Source: Closterium sp. NIES-65
Lineage: Eukaryota > Streptophyta > Zygnematophyceae > Desmidiales > Closteriaceae
Direction: 5' to 3'
Length of the DNA stretch: 64,000 bases
NCBI GenBank assembly: GCA_948144175.1
Contig: CANXME010002000.1
Span: 310,001 to 374,000 of the forward strand
Position 1 is the stretch's first letter. Each line of letters begins with the position of its first letter. Below are positions 44,701 to 52,900 of this stretch, one piece after another. The position numbers and the translations under genes were made by a program. The notes under the pieces were generated by a model. The model worked only from the letters and a program-made list of their open reading frames with translations, was not told the origin of the DNA and searched no databases.

Positions 44701-47610
44701 TTCCTTGTGCCGGTTCCCCCCCCGGTAGACCCCCTCCCCCCTCAGGTTCCTGCCCCCTCAGGTGTGTCCCAGGTAGACGCCGTTGACCCGGTCGAGGTTA
44801 CTGGTGACTCTGGTGCTGCTGCGGGTGCTGAGCCTGGGGGTGCTGACTCTGGGGGTGCTGTGCGCGGGGGTGCTGAGCCTGGGGGTGCTACTGCTGGGGG
44901 TGCTGGGCCTGAGGGTGCTACTGCGGAGGGTGCGGAGCCTGGGGGTGCTGAGCCGGGGGGTGCTGTGCCTCGAGGTGCTGGGTCTGGGGGTGCTGGGTCG
45001 GGAGCTGCTGAGCCTGGGGGTGCTGCGTCTGGAGCTGCTGAGCCTGGGGTTTCTCCTGCTGCTGCGTCTCGCCGGGAGCCCCTCTCTCCACAGGAGCTGC
45101 GCGAGTGGTTTGCTCGCCGCTGGAGGCGTGCTGCTGAGTCTGGAGGTGCTGCTGGAGCTGGAGCTGGAGCTTCTTCGACCGTCGAGGGTGCGGGTGCAGC
45201 CGGTCCCGGAGCTGCTGGCCCTGCAGGTCCTCCTGGAGCTGGAGCTGCTGAGGGCGTTCGTGCTGAGCCTGCTGCTGTTGGTCCTGCCGCTGGAGGTGTG
45301 GGTGGCGCTGGTGCTGTCGCTGAGGGTGCTGGTGCTGTCCCTGCTGAGTCTGGAGCTGCCGCGCGGCCTCGGCCGTACTTCGTTCCGCTCCTTCAGCAGG
45401 TTCTTGGTCTTTCTCCTCCAGTAGAGGGTCCACCGCCTGTCCAGTCGCAGCCCCTACTGGAGCCTTCCTCTCCACTGCCTGCTCCCTCTCCTTACGCTGG
45501 TCCTACTGGAGGTCTTGCTGAGCGTCGTGAGCCTGCGTCTCGTCCCGCGTCGCCTGTTCGTGCTGCTCGCGCTAGTGGTCGCAGTTCGCGTCAGCGTCCT
45601 CCTCCTGTCCCTGGCACGCACCGGATGTCTTTACGTCCGTCCACTGCTCCTCTGCGTGCCCCTTTGCCTTCTCCTCCTGAGTCCTCTCTTCCTGCGCTTG
45701 CGGACCCTGAGTCGGACTCTCTTCGTACTGCCAGTCCCACTGTCACGCGTCTGCTTGCTACTGTCGTCACTGACCCCTCTTTTGAGTCCACTGCTGCGTC
45801 TGCTCTAGTCACTGAGCTCGTCGACTTTGCTGCTCGCTGTCGTCTCGACTACGCTGCTAGTCTTGTTGCTGAGTCTGCGTCTGTCTGTCCTCCGTCCGTC
45901 GGGGGTGAGTGTGCTCTTGGCACGGACGTCCTAGAGGACAGGCAGGAGGAGTTACAGTGTCTAGCGGCTGCTTCACCTCATCTCGCGTCTGTACTGCTTG
46001 CCCCTGAGGGAGACCCGGATGCACTAGACATCCCGACTCCGCGTTCTTACGCGGAGGCCGTAGAGGGTCCCTACTCCTCTCAGTGGCAGGCAGCTATGGA
46101 TGCAGAGATGGCTTCCTGGAAGTCCACAGGCACCTACGTTGACGCGGTTCCCCCTCCTGGGGCGAACATCGTCAGTGGCATGTGGATCTTCAGGGTGAAG
46201 CGGCCGCCGGGCTCTCCACCTGTCTTCAAGGCACGGTACGTTGCTCGTGGCTTCAGTCAGCGGCAGGGAGTTGACTACTTTCAGACCTTCTCTCCCACCC
46301 CGAAGATGACTACTCTTCGGGTGCTGCTGCACATAGCCGCTCAGCGCGACTACGAGCTTCACTCTCTCGACTTCAGCACTGCGTTCTTGCAGGGTAGCCT
46401 GCACGAGGAGATCTGGCTTCGCCGTCCACCTGGCTTCACTGGGACTTTCCCTCCTGGCACCCAGTGGAGCCTCCGACGGCCAGTCTACGGTCTCCGCCAG
46501 GCACCGCGTGAGTGGCACGACACACTGAGGACTACGCTTGCGGCTCTTGGGTTTGCTCCTTCTACTGCTGACCCGTCGCTGTTTCTTCGCACCGACACTT
46601 CCCTACCGCCGTTCTACATCCTCGTGTACGTCGACGACCTGGTCTTTGCCACAGCGGACACTGCTGGACTCGCCTACGTGAAGTCCGAGCTGTTGAAGAG
46701 ACACACGTGCACAGACCTGGGTGAACTGCGCAGCTACCTTGGCTTGCAGATCACTCGGGACAGAGCACGCCGCACCATTACCTTGACTCAGTCACACATG
46801 GTGCAGCACGTCCTTCAGCGCTTCGGCTTCACGTACTCCTCGCCTCAGGCCACTCCTCTGCCTACTCGCCACTCACTCTCAGCTCTGCCTTCGGATGAGT
46901 CCGTAGAGTCGAGTGGTCCGTATGCGGAGCTTGTTGGCTGCCTCATGTACCTGATGACCTGCACACGACCTGACCTTGCATACCCTCTGAGCATTCTTGC
47001 ACGCTATGTTGCTCCTAGGAGACACAGACCGGAGCACATGGCTGCAGCGAAGAGGGTATTGCGCTACCTGTGCAGTACGTCAGGCATGGGGCTAGTGCTT
47101 GGAGGGCGGAGTCCAGTGGTCCTTACCGGCCACGCGGACGCTTCTTGGGCTGACGACCAGGCTACGCAGCGGTCGTCACAGGGTTACACCTTCAGCCTTG
47201 GTTCCGGCTCTGTCTCGTGGCGGTCTACTCGCTCGTCTTCGGTTCTCGGCTCCAGTTGTGAGGCTGAGATCTACGCCGGGGCCATGGCTGCACAGGAGCT
47301 TCGCTGGCTCACCTACCTGCTGACTGACCTTGGAGAGCCGCCTCGTTCTCCTCCAGTGCTGTACGTAGACAACAAGGCTATGCTGGCCTTGTGTCGAGAG
47401 CAGCGCTTGGAGCACAGAACGAAGCACATTGCTCTCCGCTACTTCCTTGCTCGTGAGTTGCAGCAGCGTGGTCAGTTGCGACTTGCGTACGTGGCCTCTG
47501 AGGCCAACACTGCTGATGTGTTCACCAAGGCACTTGCGCCTTGTGACCATCAGCGCTTCTGCACCCAGCTGGGTCTTGTGCCTGTCTTGCCTCACTTGCT
47601 CTCCTCTTGA
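41734..47610 (+). CDS. Copia E Gag-Pol polyprotein, intact (1,958 aa)
   Basis: Start ATG 41734 (MATPSV, conserved in A, C, G and H); stop TGA. It encodes the capsid and all enzymes for retrotransposition in cytoplasmic particles. Gag covers about residues 1-215 and a Gly tract about 270-345. An unusual knuckle uses C392, C406, H410 and C415 (CX13CX3HX4C). The protease D-S-G-A is at 522-525. GAG-pre-integrase (H-H-R-L-G-H-P) lies near 675-740. The integrase triad is D746, D815 and E851 (DX35E). A linker of G-G-A-E-P repeats spans about 1015-1115. RT starts near 1455, with YVDD at 1632-1635. RNase H has C-E-A-E near 1843 and D1879 in D-N-K-A. No stop or frameshift was seen. There is no separate env or second frame. 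Confidence 0.97.
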   Translation: MATPSVLAFDAEGRAIDFEVWLDDLQLFLQCDRADDLSLFDLTSGASPAPAADADPAVRSKWATRDAAARLAVRRHLPTSERAHFSQYKSAQTLYDAVVARYSSPATAALSRLMLPYLFPDLSAFPTVADLITHLRTSDTRYRAALPAEFCAKNPPPMYIALYYVVARLPDSLRVVRDHFLAVCPTTLTVDLLEKALLAAEKSIVAVGASRGDPRTPIFEGCSPSPLLPSVASAAAADLLGLESVGAASAPSGRRRSSKGKGGKGAGGAGGGGGGGGGGGGGSGGGGGASGGGGGGGGGSSGGDGGGGASGGGGGSGGGGGGGGGGSGGGSGGGSSGGGGGAGRGGTQQRSGGGGGQRSHRQQQQRSRDIPSPQQLREWYAGRQRGGGTGPCTYVLRSGDRAGEQCGGAHATQRCFGRLTDAWRQQFPGASEIPRWDELLRAGVAIFDLDFDAILTAMYVVDYSEENEGYRCFQPDPGIGTAALGACEAAALGASASALSGTGETALSGTESSSSSLTFTLDSGASRSFFRDRTTLSPLARPVAVSLADPSGGPVLSHFSTVLPCPAAPSGTLSGLYLPSFSTNLVSGADLQDGGVHQFTPARQRVTHCTEARTGRHLATFSRRPGSSLYTLTVESPPVPASGQVAASGQVLAAASRSGPESAPCSCRLLSHETLLWHHRLGHPSLPRLRSMASRVLVSGLPQSLPPLPSGPGPSCVPCVEGRLRATPHSSHFPPTEAPLQTLHMDVWGPAPVRGQGYERYFLLVVDDYSRYTTVLPLRSKGAVTEVLIDWIREARLQLRKSFGSDFPVLRLHSDRGGEFSSRLLRDYCRARGIRQTFTLPDSPQQNGIAERRIGMVMDVACTSMMHAAAPHFLWPFAVRYAAHQLNLHPRVSRPAMSPALLWTGKVGDASVFRVWGSRAFVRDLSADKLSPRAAPCVFLGFPTDAPGWQFYHPSSRRVLSSQDVTFDESVPFYRLFPYRTPSLPPPPDFLVPVPPPVDPLPPQVPAPSGVSQVDAVDPVEVTGDSGAAAGAEPGGADSGGAVRGGAEPGGATAGGAGPEGATAEGAEPGGAEPGGAVPRGAGSGGAGSGAAEPGGAASGAAEPGVSPAAASRREPLSPQELREWFARRWRRAAESGGAAGAGAGASSTVEGAGAAGPGAAGPAGPPGAGAAEGVRAEPAAVGPAAGGVGGAGAVAEGAGAVPAESGAAARPRPYFVPLLQQVLGLSPPVEGPPPVQSQPLLEPSSPLPAPSPYAGPTGGLAERREPASRPASPVRAARASGRSSRQRPPPVPGTHRMSLRPSTAPLRAPLPSPPESSLPALADPESDSLRTASPTVTRLLATVVTDPSFESTAASALVTELVDFAARCRLDYAASLVAESASVCPPSVGGECALGTDVLEDRQEELQCLAAASPHLASVLLAPEGDPDALDIPTPRSYAEAVEGPYSSQWQAAMDAEMASWKSTGTYVDAVPPPGANIVSGMWIFRVKRPPGSPPVFKARYVARGFSQRQGVDYFQTFSPTPKMTTLRVLLHIAAQRDYELHSLDFSTAFLQGSLHEEIWLRRPPGFTGTFPPGTQWSLRRPVYGLRQAPREWHDTLRTTLAALGFAPSTADPSLFLRTDTSLPPFYILVYVDDLVFATADTAGLAYVKSELLKRHTCTDLGELRSYLGLQITRDRARRTITLTQSHMVQHVLQRFGFTYSSPQATPLPTRHSLSALPSDESVESSGPYAELVGCLMYLMTCTRPDLAYPLSILARYVAPRRHRPEHMAAAKRVLRYLCSTSGMGLVLGGRSPVVLTGHADASWADDQATQRSSQGYTFSLGSGSVSWRSTRSSSVLGSSCEAEIYAGAMAAQELRWLTYLLTDLGEPPRSPPVLYVDNKAMLALCREQRLEHRTKHIALRYFLARELQQRGQLRLAYVASEANTADVFTKALAPCDHQRFCTQLGLVPVLPHLLSS

Positions 47611-47626
47611 CTTCACTTGTACTGTG

Positions 47627-47672
47627 ACATATATATATACCTGCTCTTGCTTGTCTAGCTTTATATATATGT
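47627..47672 (+). other. AU-rich hairpin in the 3' UTR of copia E
   Basis: ACATATATATATA (47627-47639) can pair with TATATATATGT (47662-47672) around a loop rich in ctgctcttgcttg. Equivalent paired TA runs with a similar loop occur in copia A (about 12617-12662) and copia C (about 30062-30106), and a degraded version in G. The conserved position 16-30 bp after the stop codon suggests an RNA element, perhaps for 3' end formation or stability. Confidence 0.55.
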
Positions 47673-47817
47673 CTGTACTCTTGCTTGTGAACTGGCCTTT
47701 GGCCTTGCTCTTGTGCTCGGACTGTGTGGTGACTTTGTGATCCACCCTGAGCTTTGCTTTGTCTTGTTTGACTGGTCTTGTGACCCCTTGTTCTCCCCCA
47801 CTTTGCCTATGGGGGTG

Positions 47818-47954
47818 TGTCAGAACATATCTATAGTTTATACTGCTGTGTAGGCTGTAGTGGGGTATCTCATAGGGGGTACAACCCAGTTAGGGTTTCA
47901 TATTTGTACTGCTTTCATTCATAGTTCATTCATTCCTGTTTTCCTATTTTCACA
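47818..47954 (+). repeat. 3' LTR of copia E
   Basis: A 137-bp LTR identical to 40571-40707. A short purine-rich tract (tatgggggtg) precedes it and GTCAC follows. Confidence 0.96.
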
Positions 47955-47959
47955 GTCAC

Positions 47960-48050
47960 AGCCAAGGGCAGACCCCCCCCTGGCGGGCACAGGACGAACA
48001 GGAGGAGCAGCCACAACACGAGTGGCGTAGTCAAAGCGACGCGTAGGGTC
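47960..48050 (-). pseudogene. Copia D fragment upstream of RT
   Basis: The minus strand reads R-F-D-Y-A-T-R-V-V ... G-G-S-A-L-G-C-D-V, matching the L-D-Y-A-A-S-L-V ... G-E-C-A-L-G-T-D-V segment of copia E. It continues across the E insertion into 40565. Its upstream side joins copia F at about 48050, where the D frame is lost. Confidence 0.65.
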
Positions 48051-49622
48051 AGGCCGATCGTCGGAGTGCTAACGAAATAGTGAAGAGCGCGGTCGAGCTC
48101 TGCCATATGTTCTGCTTGGGGCCTTTTGAGGTAGGTGGCGAGTTGACTCGCAGGGTACGATAGATCCGGACGGCACGTGACGCCCGCGAAGAGGAGGCAT
48201 CCCAACTTTCTCTGCTAGTCGCGTATGCCGGCGGGCTTGAGCGGGGCGGATCCTTCCTTGTGATTTCCTGCATTGTAGCGGTATGGCGTGCAGATGGAGA
48301 TCGGGGTGAGTTCGAAGCGTTTGGCGATAGTGTCGGTATATTTCGCGGCACTGAGGTAGATCGCGTCTTCTTCTTCTTGAATATTGAGGCCGAGATACTG
48401 CGTGACGGTGGACGAGACCGTGAGCGTGAGATCTTGCTGTAGCTCCCCTTCGAACTAGGTAGTGACGTCGTCGGTCGAGCCGATGTAGAGCAGTTCGTCT
48501 ATGTAGACGATGAGTATAATGTAGTCGTTGCCCTTTGTGAGTCGGTACATGCCCTTGTCGTGCGGTAGCTGGCAGAATCCAATGCGAATGAGTCTAGCGT
48601 GCAGGTACTGCTGCCACAGTCTCGGTGCCTGTTTGATGCCGTAGAGGGACTTCAGCAGCTGACAGACTTGGTTGGGTTCTCCGTTTGAGCCGTGTAGTAG
48701 TTCACGAAGATCTTTGCATCAACAGGTGCGTAGAAGAAGGCATTAGCGACGTCAATTTGCCGCAGTTTCTTCTTCTTCATGGCGGCGATCGCGAGGAGAA
48801 TTCGAAGCGAAGTGTGTCGGCTGATCGGCGCGAACGTTTCAGTGAAGTCGCATTTGTGTCCTTGGTCAAAACCATGTACGACCCAGCGCGCCTTGAACTT
48901 GTCGATAGTGCCGTTTGCCTTTTTCTTCACACGGAAGACCCATTTCCCGGTGAGTATTGTCTTGTTTTGTGCCACGCTGATGGGAACAACTTTCCAAGTG
49001 TTGTGTTCCTCCAGTGCTTTTAGCTCCCTATCCATGGCTTCGCGCCATTTCTCCCTATACTCCCCCCCCGGAGCCTGCTGAACTGTGGCAGGCTCCTTAG
49101 GAAGTGCTGCGCCGTGAACCGCGGTGACGAGGCCGAGTATCTGGAGTCCACTCTATGTGTAGCGGGGAAGTGTTGTGTCCTCGGGATAAGCTGCTTTGTC
49201 TCTTGCTTCTGGGTCAGGTATGAAATTGGGCCGTATGCGTTCTGCTTTTGTTGGTGTCGACTCTTGCAGGTGTAACGTAACCGTTGTCGACGAAGTGGTA
49301 AAATACTTCGGCGTTGACGCTTTCGCGAGGATTTTCGTCATCCATTGGAACGTCAACAGAGCAGTAAGGGAGAGGTTCGGCTTCCTCCGAGGCTTCATCC
49401 ACGTTCTGCTCGTCCCAGTCAGCTTCGTCTGCTGCCGAGGCGAAGGCTCGGTCACCATGAAAACCACCTATGGGGTCTCGGTCTTCTTCCAGGTTGGCAA
49501 GGTACGTCGGAAGTGTGAGTTGCTCCTAGAAATTGACATCACGTGCTGCTACTGTTTTCTTTGAGTAGACGTAAAAAATCTTCCATGCGTTGTAATTCTT
49601 TTTTATGCCCAGGTGTAGTCCC
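48051..49622 (-). pseudogene. Copia F (second copia lineage), RT and RNase H part
   Basis: The remnant has a different sequence from the short-LTR family. RT N-terminal half is readable at 48652-49035 (L-T-G-K-W-V-F-R-V-K, F-K-A-R-W-V-V-H-G-F, Q-I-D-V-A-N-A-F). The catalytic motif near 48500 reads Y-I-D-E instead of YVDD, so the second Asp is lost. RNase H onset (G-C-L-L-F-A-G-V-T-C-R-P-D-L-S-Y) is near 48150-48205. TAG codons stand at 48455-48457 and 48215-48217. It ends abruptly at copia D on the left and is broken by copia G at 49623; its integrase resumes at 57300. Confidence 0.82.
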
Positions 49623-49753
49623 TGAGAAGAAGTGAACGAGAATGAAATGACTATGAACGAAGTGAGTACAAATAGGAAACCCTGATTGGGTTGTACCCCT
49701 TATGGGATACCCCACTATAGCCTACAGAAACAAGTAAGCTATATGTTCTGACA
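49623..49753 (-). repeat. 3' LTR of copia G
   Basis: The LTR is 131 bp, TGAGAAGAAGTGAACG...TTCTGACA on the + strand. The conserved cacccccataggcaaag stretch and 3' UTR follow on the right (49754-49965). Confidence 0.95.
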
Positions 49754-49965
49754 CACCCCCATAGGCAAAGTGGGGGAGAACAAGGGGTCACAAGACCAGT
49801 CAAGCAAAGCAAAGCAAAGCTCAGGGTGGATCACAAAGTCACCACGCATTCCGAGCACAAGTTCAAAGGCCAGAAGGCCAGTTCACATGCAAGATCATAT
49901 ATAGAGATATACAAGAGGCAAACAAGCAAGAACAAGAGTATATATAGGCGAATGTACAAGCAAGG

Positions 49966-52900
49966 TCAAGAGGAGAGCAAGTGAGGCAAGACAGGCACAA
50001 GACCCAACTGCGTGCAACAACGCTGATGATCACAAGGCGCAAGTGCCTTGGTGAAGACATCAGCAGTGTTGGCCTCAGAGGCCACGTACGCAAGTCGCAA
50101 CTGTCCACGCTGCTGTAGCTCACGAGCAAGAAAGTAGCGGAGAGCAATGTGCTTCGTTCTGTGCTCCAGTCGCTGCTCTCGACACAAGGCCAGCATGGCC
50201 TTGTTGTCTACGTACAGGACTGGAGGAGAACGAGGCTGCTCTCCAAGGTCGGTCAGCAGGTAGGTGAGCCAACGTAACTCATGCGCAGCCATAGCCCCAG
50301 CGTAGATCTCAGCCTCACAACTGGAGCCGAGAACAGAAGACGAGCGGGTAGCCCGCCACGAAACAGAGCCGGAACCAAGGCTGAAGGTGTAACCCTGTGA
50401 CGACCGCTGCGTAGCCTGGTCGTCGGCCCAAGAAGCGTCTGCGTGCCCAGTGAGGACCACTGGACTGCGCCCTCCAAGCACTAGCCCCATGCCCGACGTG
50501 CTGCACAAGTAGCGCAACACCCTCTTCGCTGCAGCCATGTGCTCTGGTCGGTGTCTCCCAGGAGCAACATAGCGTGCGAGAATGCTAAGAGGGTATGCAA
50601 GGTCAGGACGTGTGCAGGTCATCAGGTACATGAGGCAGCCAACAAGCTCTGCAAACGGGCCACTCGACTCTACGGACTCATCCGAAGGCAGAGCTGAGAG
50701 TGAGTGGCGAGTAGGCAGAGGAGTGGCCTGAGGCGAGGAGTACGTGAAGCCGAAGCGCAGAAGGACCTGCTGCACCATGTGTGACTGAGTCAGGGTAATG
50801 GTGCGGCGCGCTCTGTCCCGGGTGATCTGCAAGCCAAGGTAGCTATGCAGTTCACCCAGGTCAGTGCACGTGTGTCTCTTCTGCAGCTCGGACTTCACGT
50901 AGGCGAGTCCAGCAGTGTCAGCTGTGGCAAAGACCAAGTCGTCGACGTACACGAGGATGTAGAACGGCGGCACAGAGGTGTCGGTGCGCAGAAACAGCGA
51001 CGGGTCGGCAGTAGACGGAGCAAACCCAAGTGCCGCGAGCGTAGTCCTCAGTGTGTCGTGCCACTCACGAGGCGCCTGACGGAGACCGTAGACTAGACGC
51101 CGGAGACTCCACTGGGTACCAGGAGGGAAAGACCCAGTGAAGCCAGGTGGGCGACGCAGCTAGATCTCCTCGTGCAGACTGCCCTGCAAGAAAGCTGTGC
51201 TGAAGTCGAGAGAGTGCAGCTCGTAGTCACGGTGAGCAGCAACGTGCAGCAGAACCCGAAGAGTAGTCATCTTCGGGGTGGGGGAGAAGGTCTGAAAGTA
51301 GTCAACCCCCTGCCGCTGACTGAAGCCACGAGCCACATAACGCGCCTTGAAGACAGGCGGTGAACCCGGCGGCCGCTTCACCCTGAAAATCCACATGCCA
51401 CTGACGATGTTCGCCCCAGGAGGGGGAACAGCGTCGACGTAGGTGCCTGTGGACTTCCAGGAAGCCATCTCTGCATCCATAGCTGCCTGCCACTGAGAGG
51501 AGTAGGGACCCTCTATCGCCTCCGCGTAAGAGCGCGGAGTCGGGATGTCTGGTGCATCTGGGTCTCCCTCAGGGGCTAGCAGTACAGACGTGAGATGAGG
51601 TGAAGCGGCTGCCAGACACTGGAACTCCTCCTGCCTGTCCTCAAGGACGTCCGTGCCGAGGGCACACTCACCCCCGACGGACGGAGGACAGGCAGACTCA
51701 GACTCAGCGACAAGACTGGCAGCGTAGTCTAGACGACAGCGCGCAGCAAAGTCGACAAGCTCAGTGACAAGGGCAGACGCAGCAGACGACTCGAAGGAAG
51801 GGTCAGTGACAGCAGTAGCAAGAAGACGCGTGACAGTAGGACTGGCAGCACGAAGAGAGTCCGACTCCGGGTCGGCAAGAGCAGGAAGAGAGGAAGCAGG
51901 AGGAGAAGGCAAAGGGGCACGTAGAGGAGCAGTGGACGGACGCAGTGACATCCGGTGCGTGCCAGGGACAGGAGGAGGACGCTGACGCGACCCGCGACCA
52001 CTAGCGCGCTCAGTACGAACAGGCGACGCAGGACGAGACGCAGGCTCACGACGCTCAGTAAGACCTCCAGTCGGACCAGCGTAGGGAGAAGGAGCAGGCA
52101 AAGGGGAGGCAGGTTGGAGCTGTGGCTGTGACCGGACAGGCTGCGGACCCTCTAAGGGAGGAGGAGGTGTAAGACCAAGAACCTGCTGCAGGAGCGGAAC
52201 GAAGTACGGTCGGGGCCGCGCGGCGACTCCAGAAACAGCAGGAACAGCACCTAAACCCCCAGCAGCACCACCAGGAGCACTGTCAGTCGGACCGCCAGCG
52301 GCAGGCACAGCGCCAACACCCTCAGCAGCACCAGCTCCAGGAGAACCCTCAGACCCAGCAGCTCCAGCACCCACAGTACGAGCACCTCCGGGACGCGCGG
52401 CAGCAGTACCCTCTGCAGCCGAAGAACCACCAGCACCAGCAGCACGCCTCCAGCGCCTGGCAAACCAGTCACGCAGCTCCTGTGGGGAGAGTGGCTCCCG
52501 GCGAGACGAAGCACCCCCAGGCACAGCACCCCCAGGCTCAGCACCCCCAGGCTCAGCACCCCCAGGCTCAGCACCCCCAGGCTCGGCACCTCCAGGCTCA
52601 GCACCCCCAGGCTCAGCACCCCCAGACTCCGCACCCCCAGGCTCCGCACCCCCAGGCACAGCACCCCCAGGCACAGCACCCCCAGGCTCAGCACCCCCAG
52701 ACTCCGCACCCCCAGGCTCCGCACCCCCAGGCTCAGCTCCCGCAGCAGCACCAGAGTCACCAGTGACCTCGACAGGCTCGACCGCGTCTACCTGGGACAC
52801 ACCTGAAGGGGCAGGACCGTGAGGGGGGAGAGGGTCGACCGGGGGGGGACCTGGTACCAAGAAGAGCGGGGGTGGGGGGAGGGACGGAGTGCGGTAGGGG

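Larger units (their letters stand above)
40571..47954 (+). mobile_element. Copia E: complete, apparently intact short-LTR copia, target duplication GTCAC
   Basis: Both LTRs (40571-40707 and 47818-47954) are 137 bp and identical. GTCAC flanks the element (40566-40570 and 47955-47959). It holds a primer site, hairpin-rich leader, one uninterrupted Gag-Pol of 1,958 residues, and a 3' UTR with an AU hairpin. It interrupts copia D just upstream of RT. It is the best candidate in the window for a currently mobile element and the reference copy for the family. Confidence 0.97.
11382..48050 (-). mobile_element. Copia D: old, 5'-truncated element interrupted by a DIRS element and by copia E
   Basis: Three separated pieces belong together: the 3' LTR and 3' UTR (11382-11734), the RT/RNase H region (38941-40565) and a short piece upstream of RT (47960-48050). 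They are separated by the DIRS element and by copia E. The E insertion is proved by its GTCAC duplication: codons on both sides rejoin as the S/A-L-G-C-D-V-L-E-D motif shared with the other family members. Upstream of about 48050 the element is lost and abuts copia F. It is the most diverged member of the short-LTR family here, hence the oldest layer. Confidence 0.75.
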
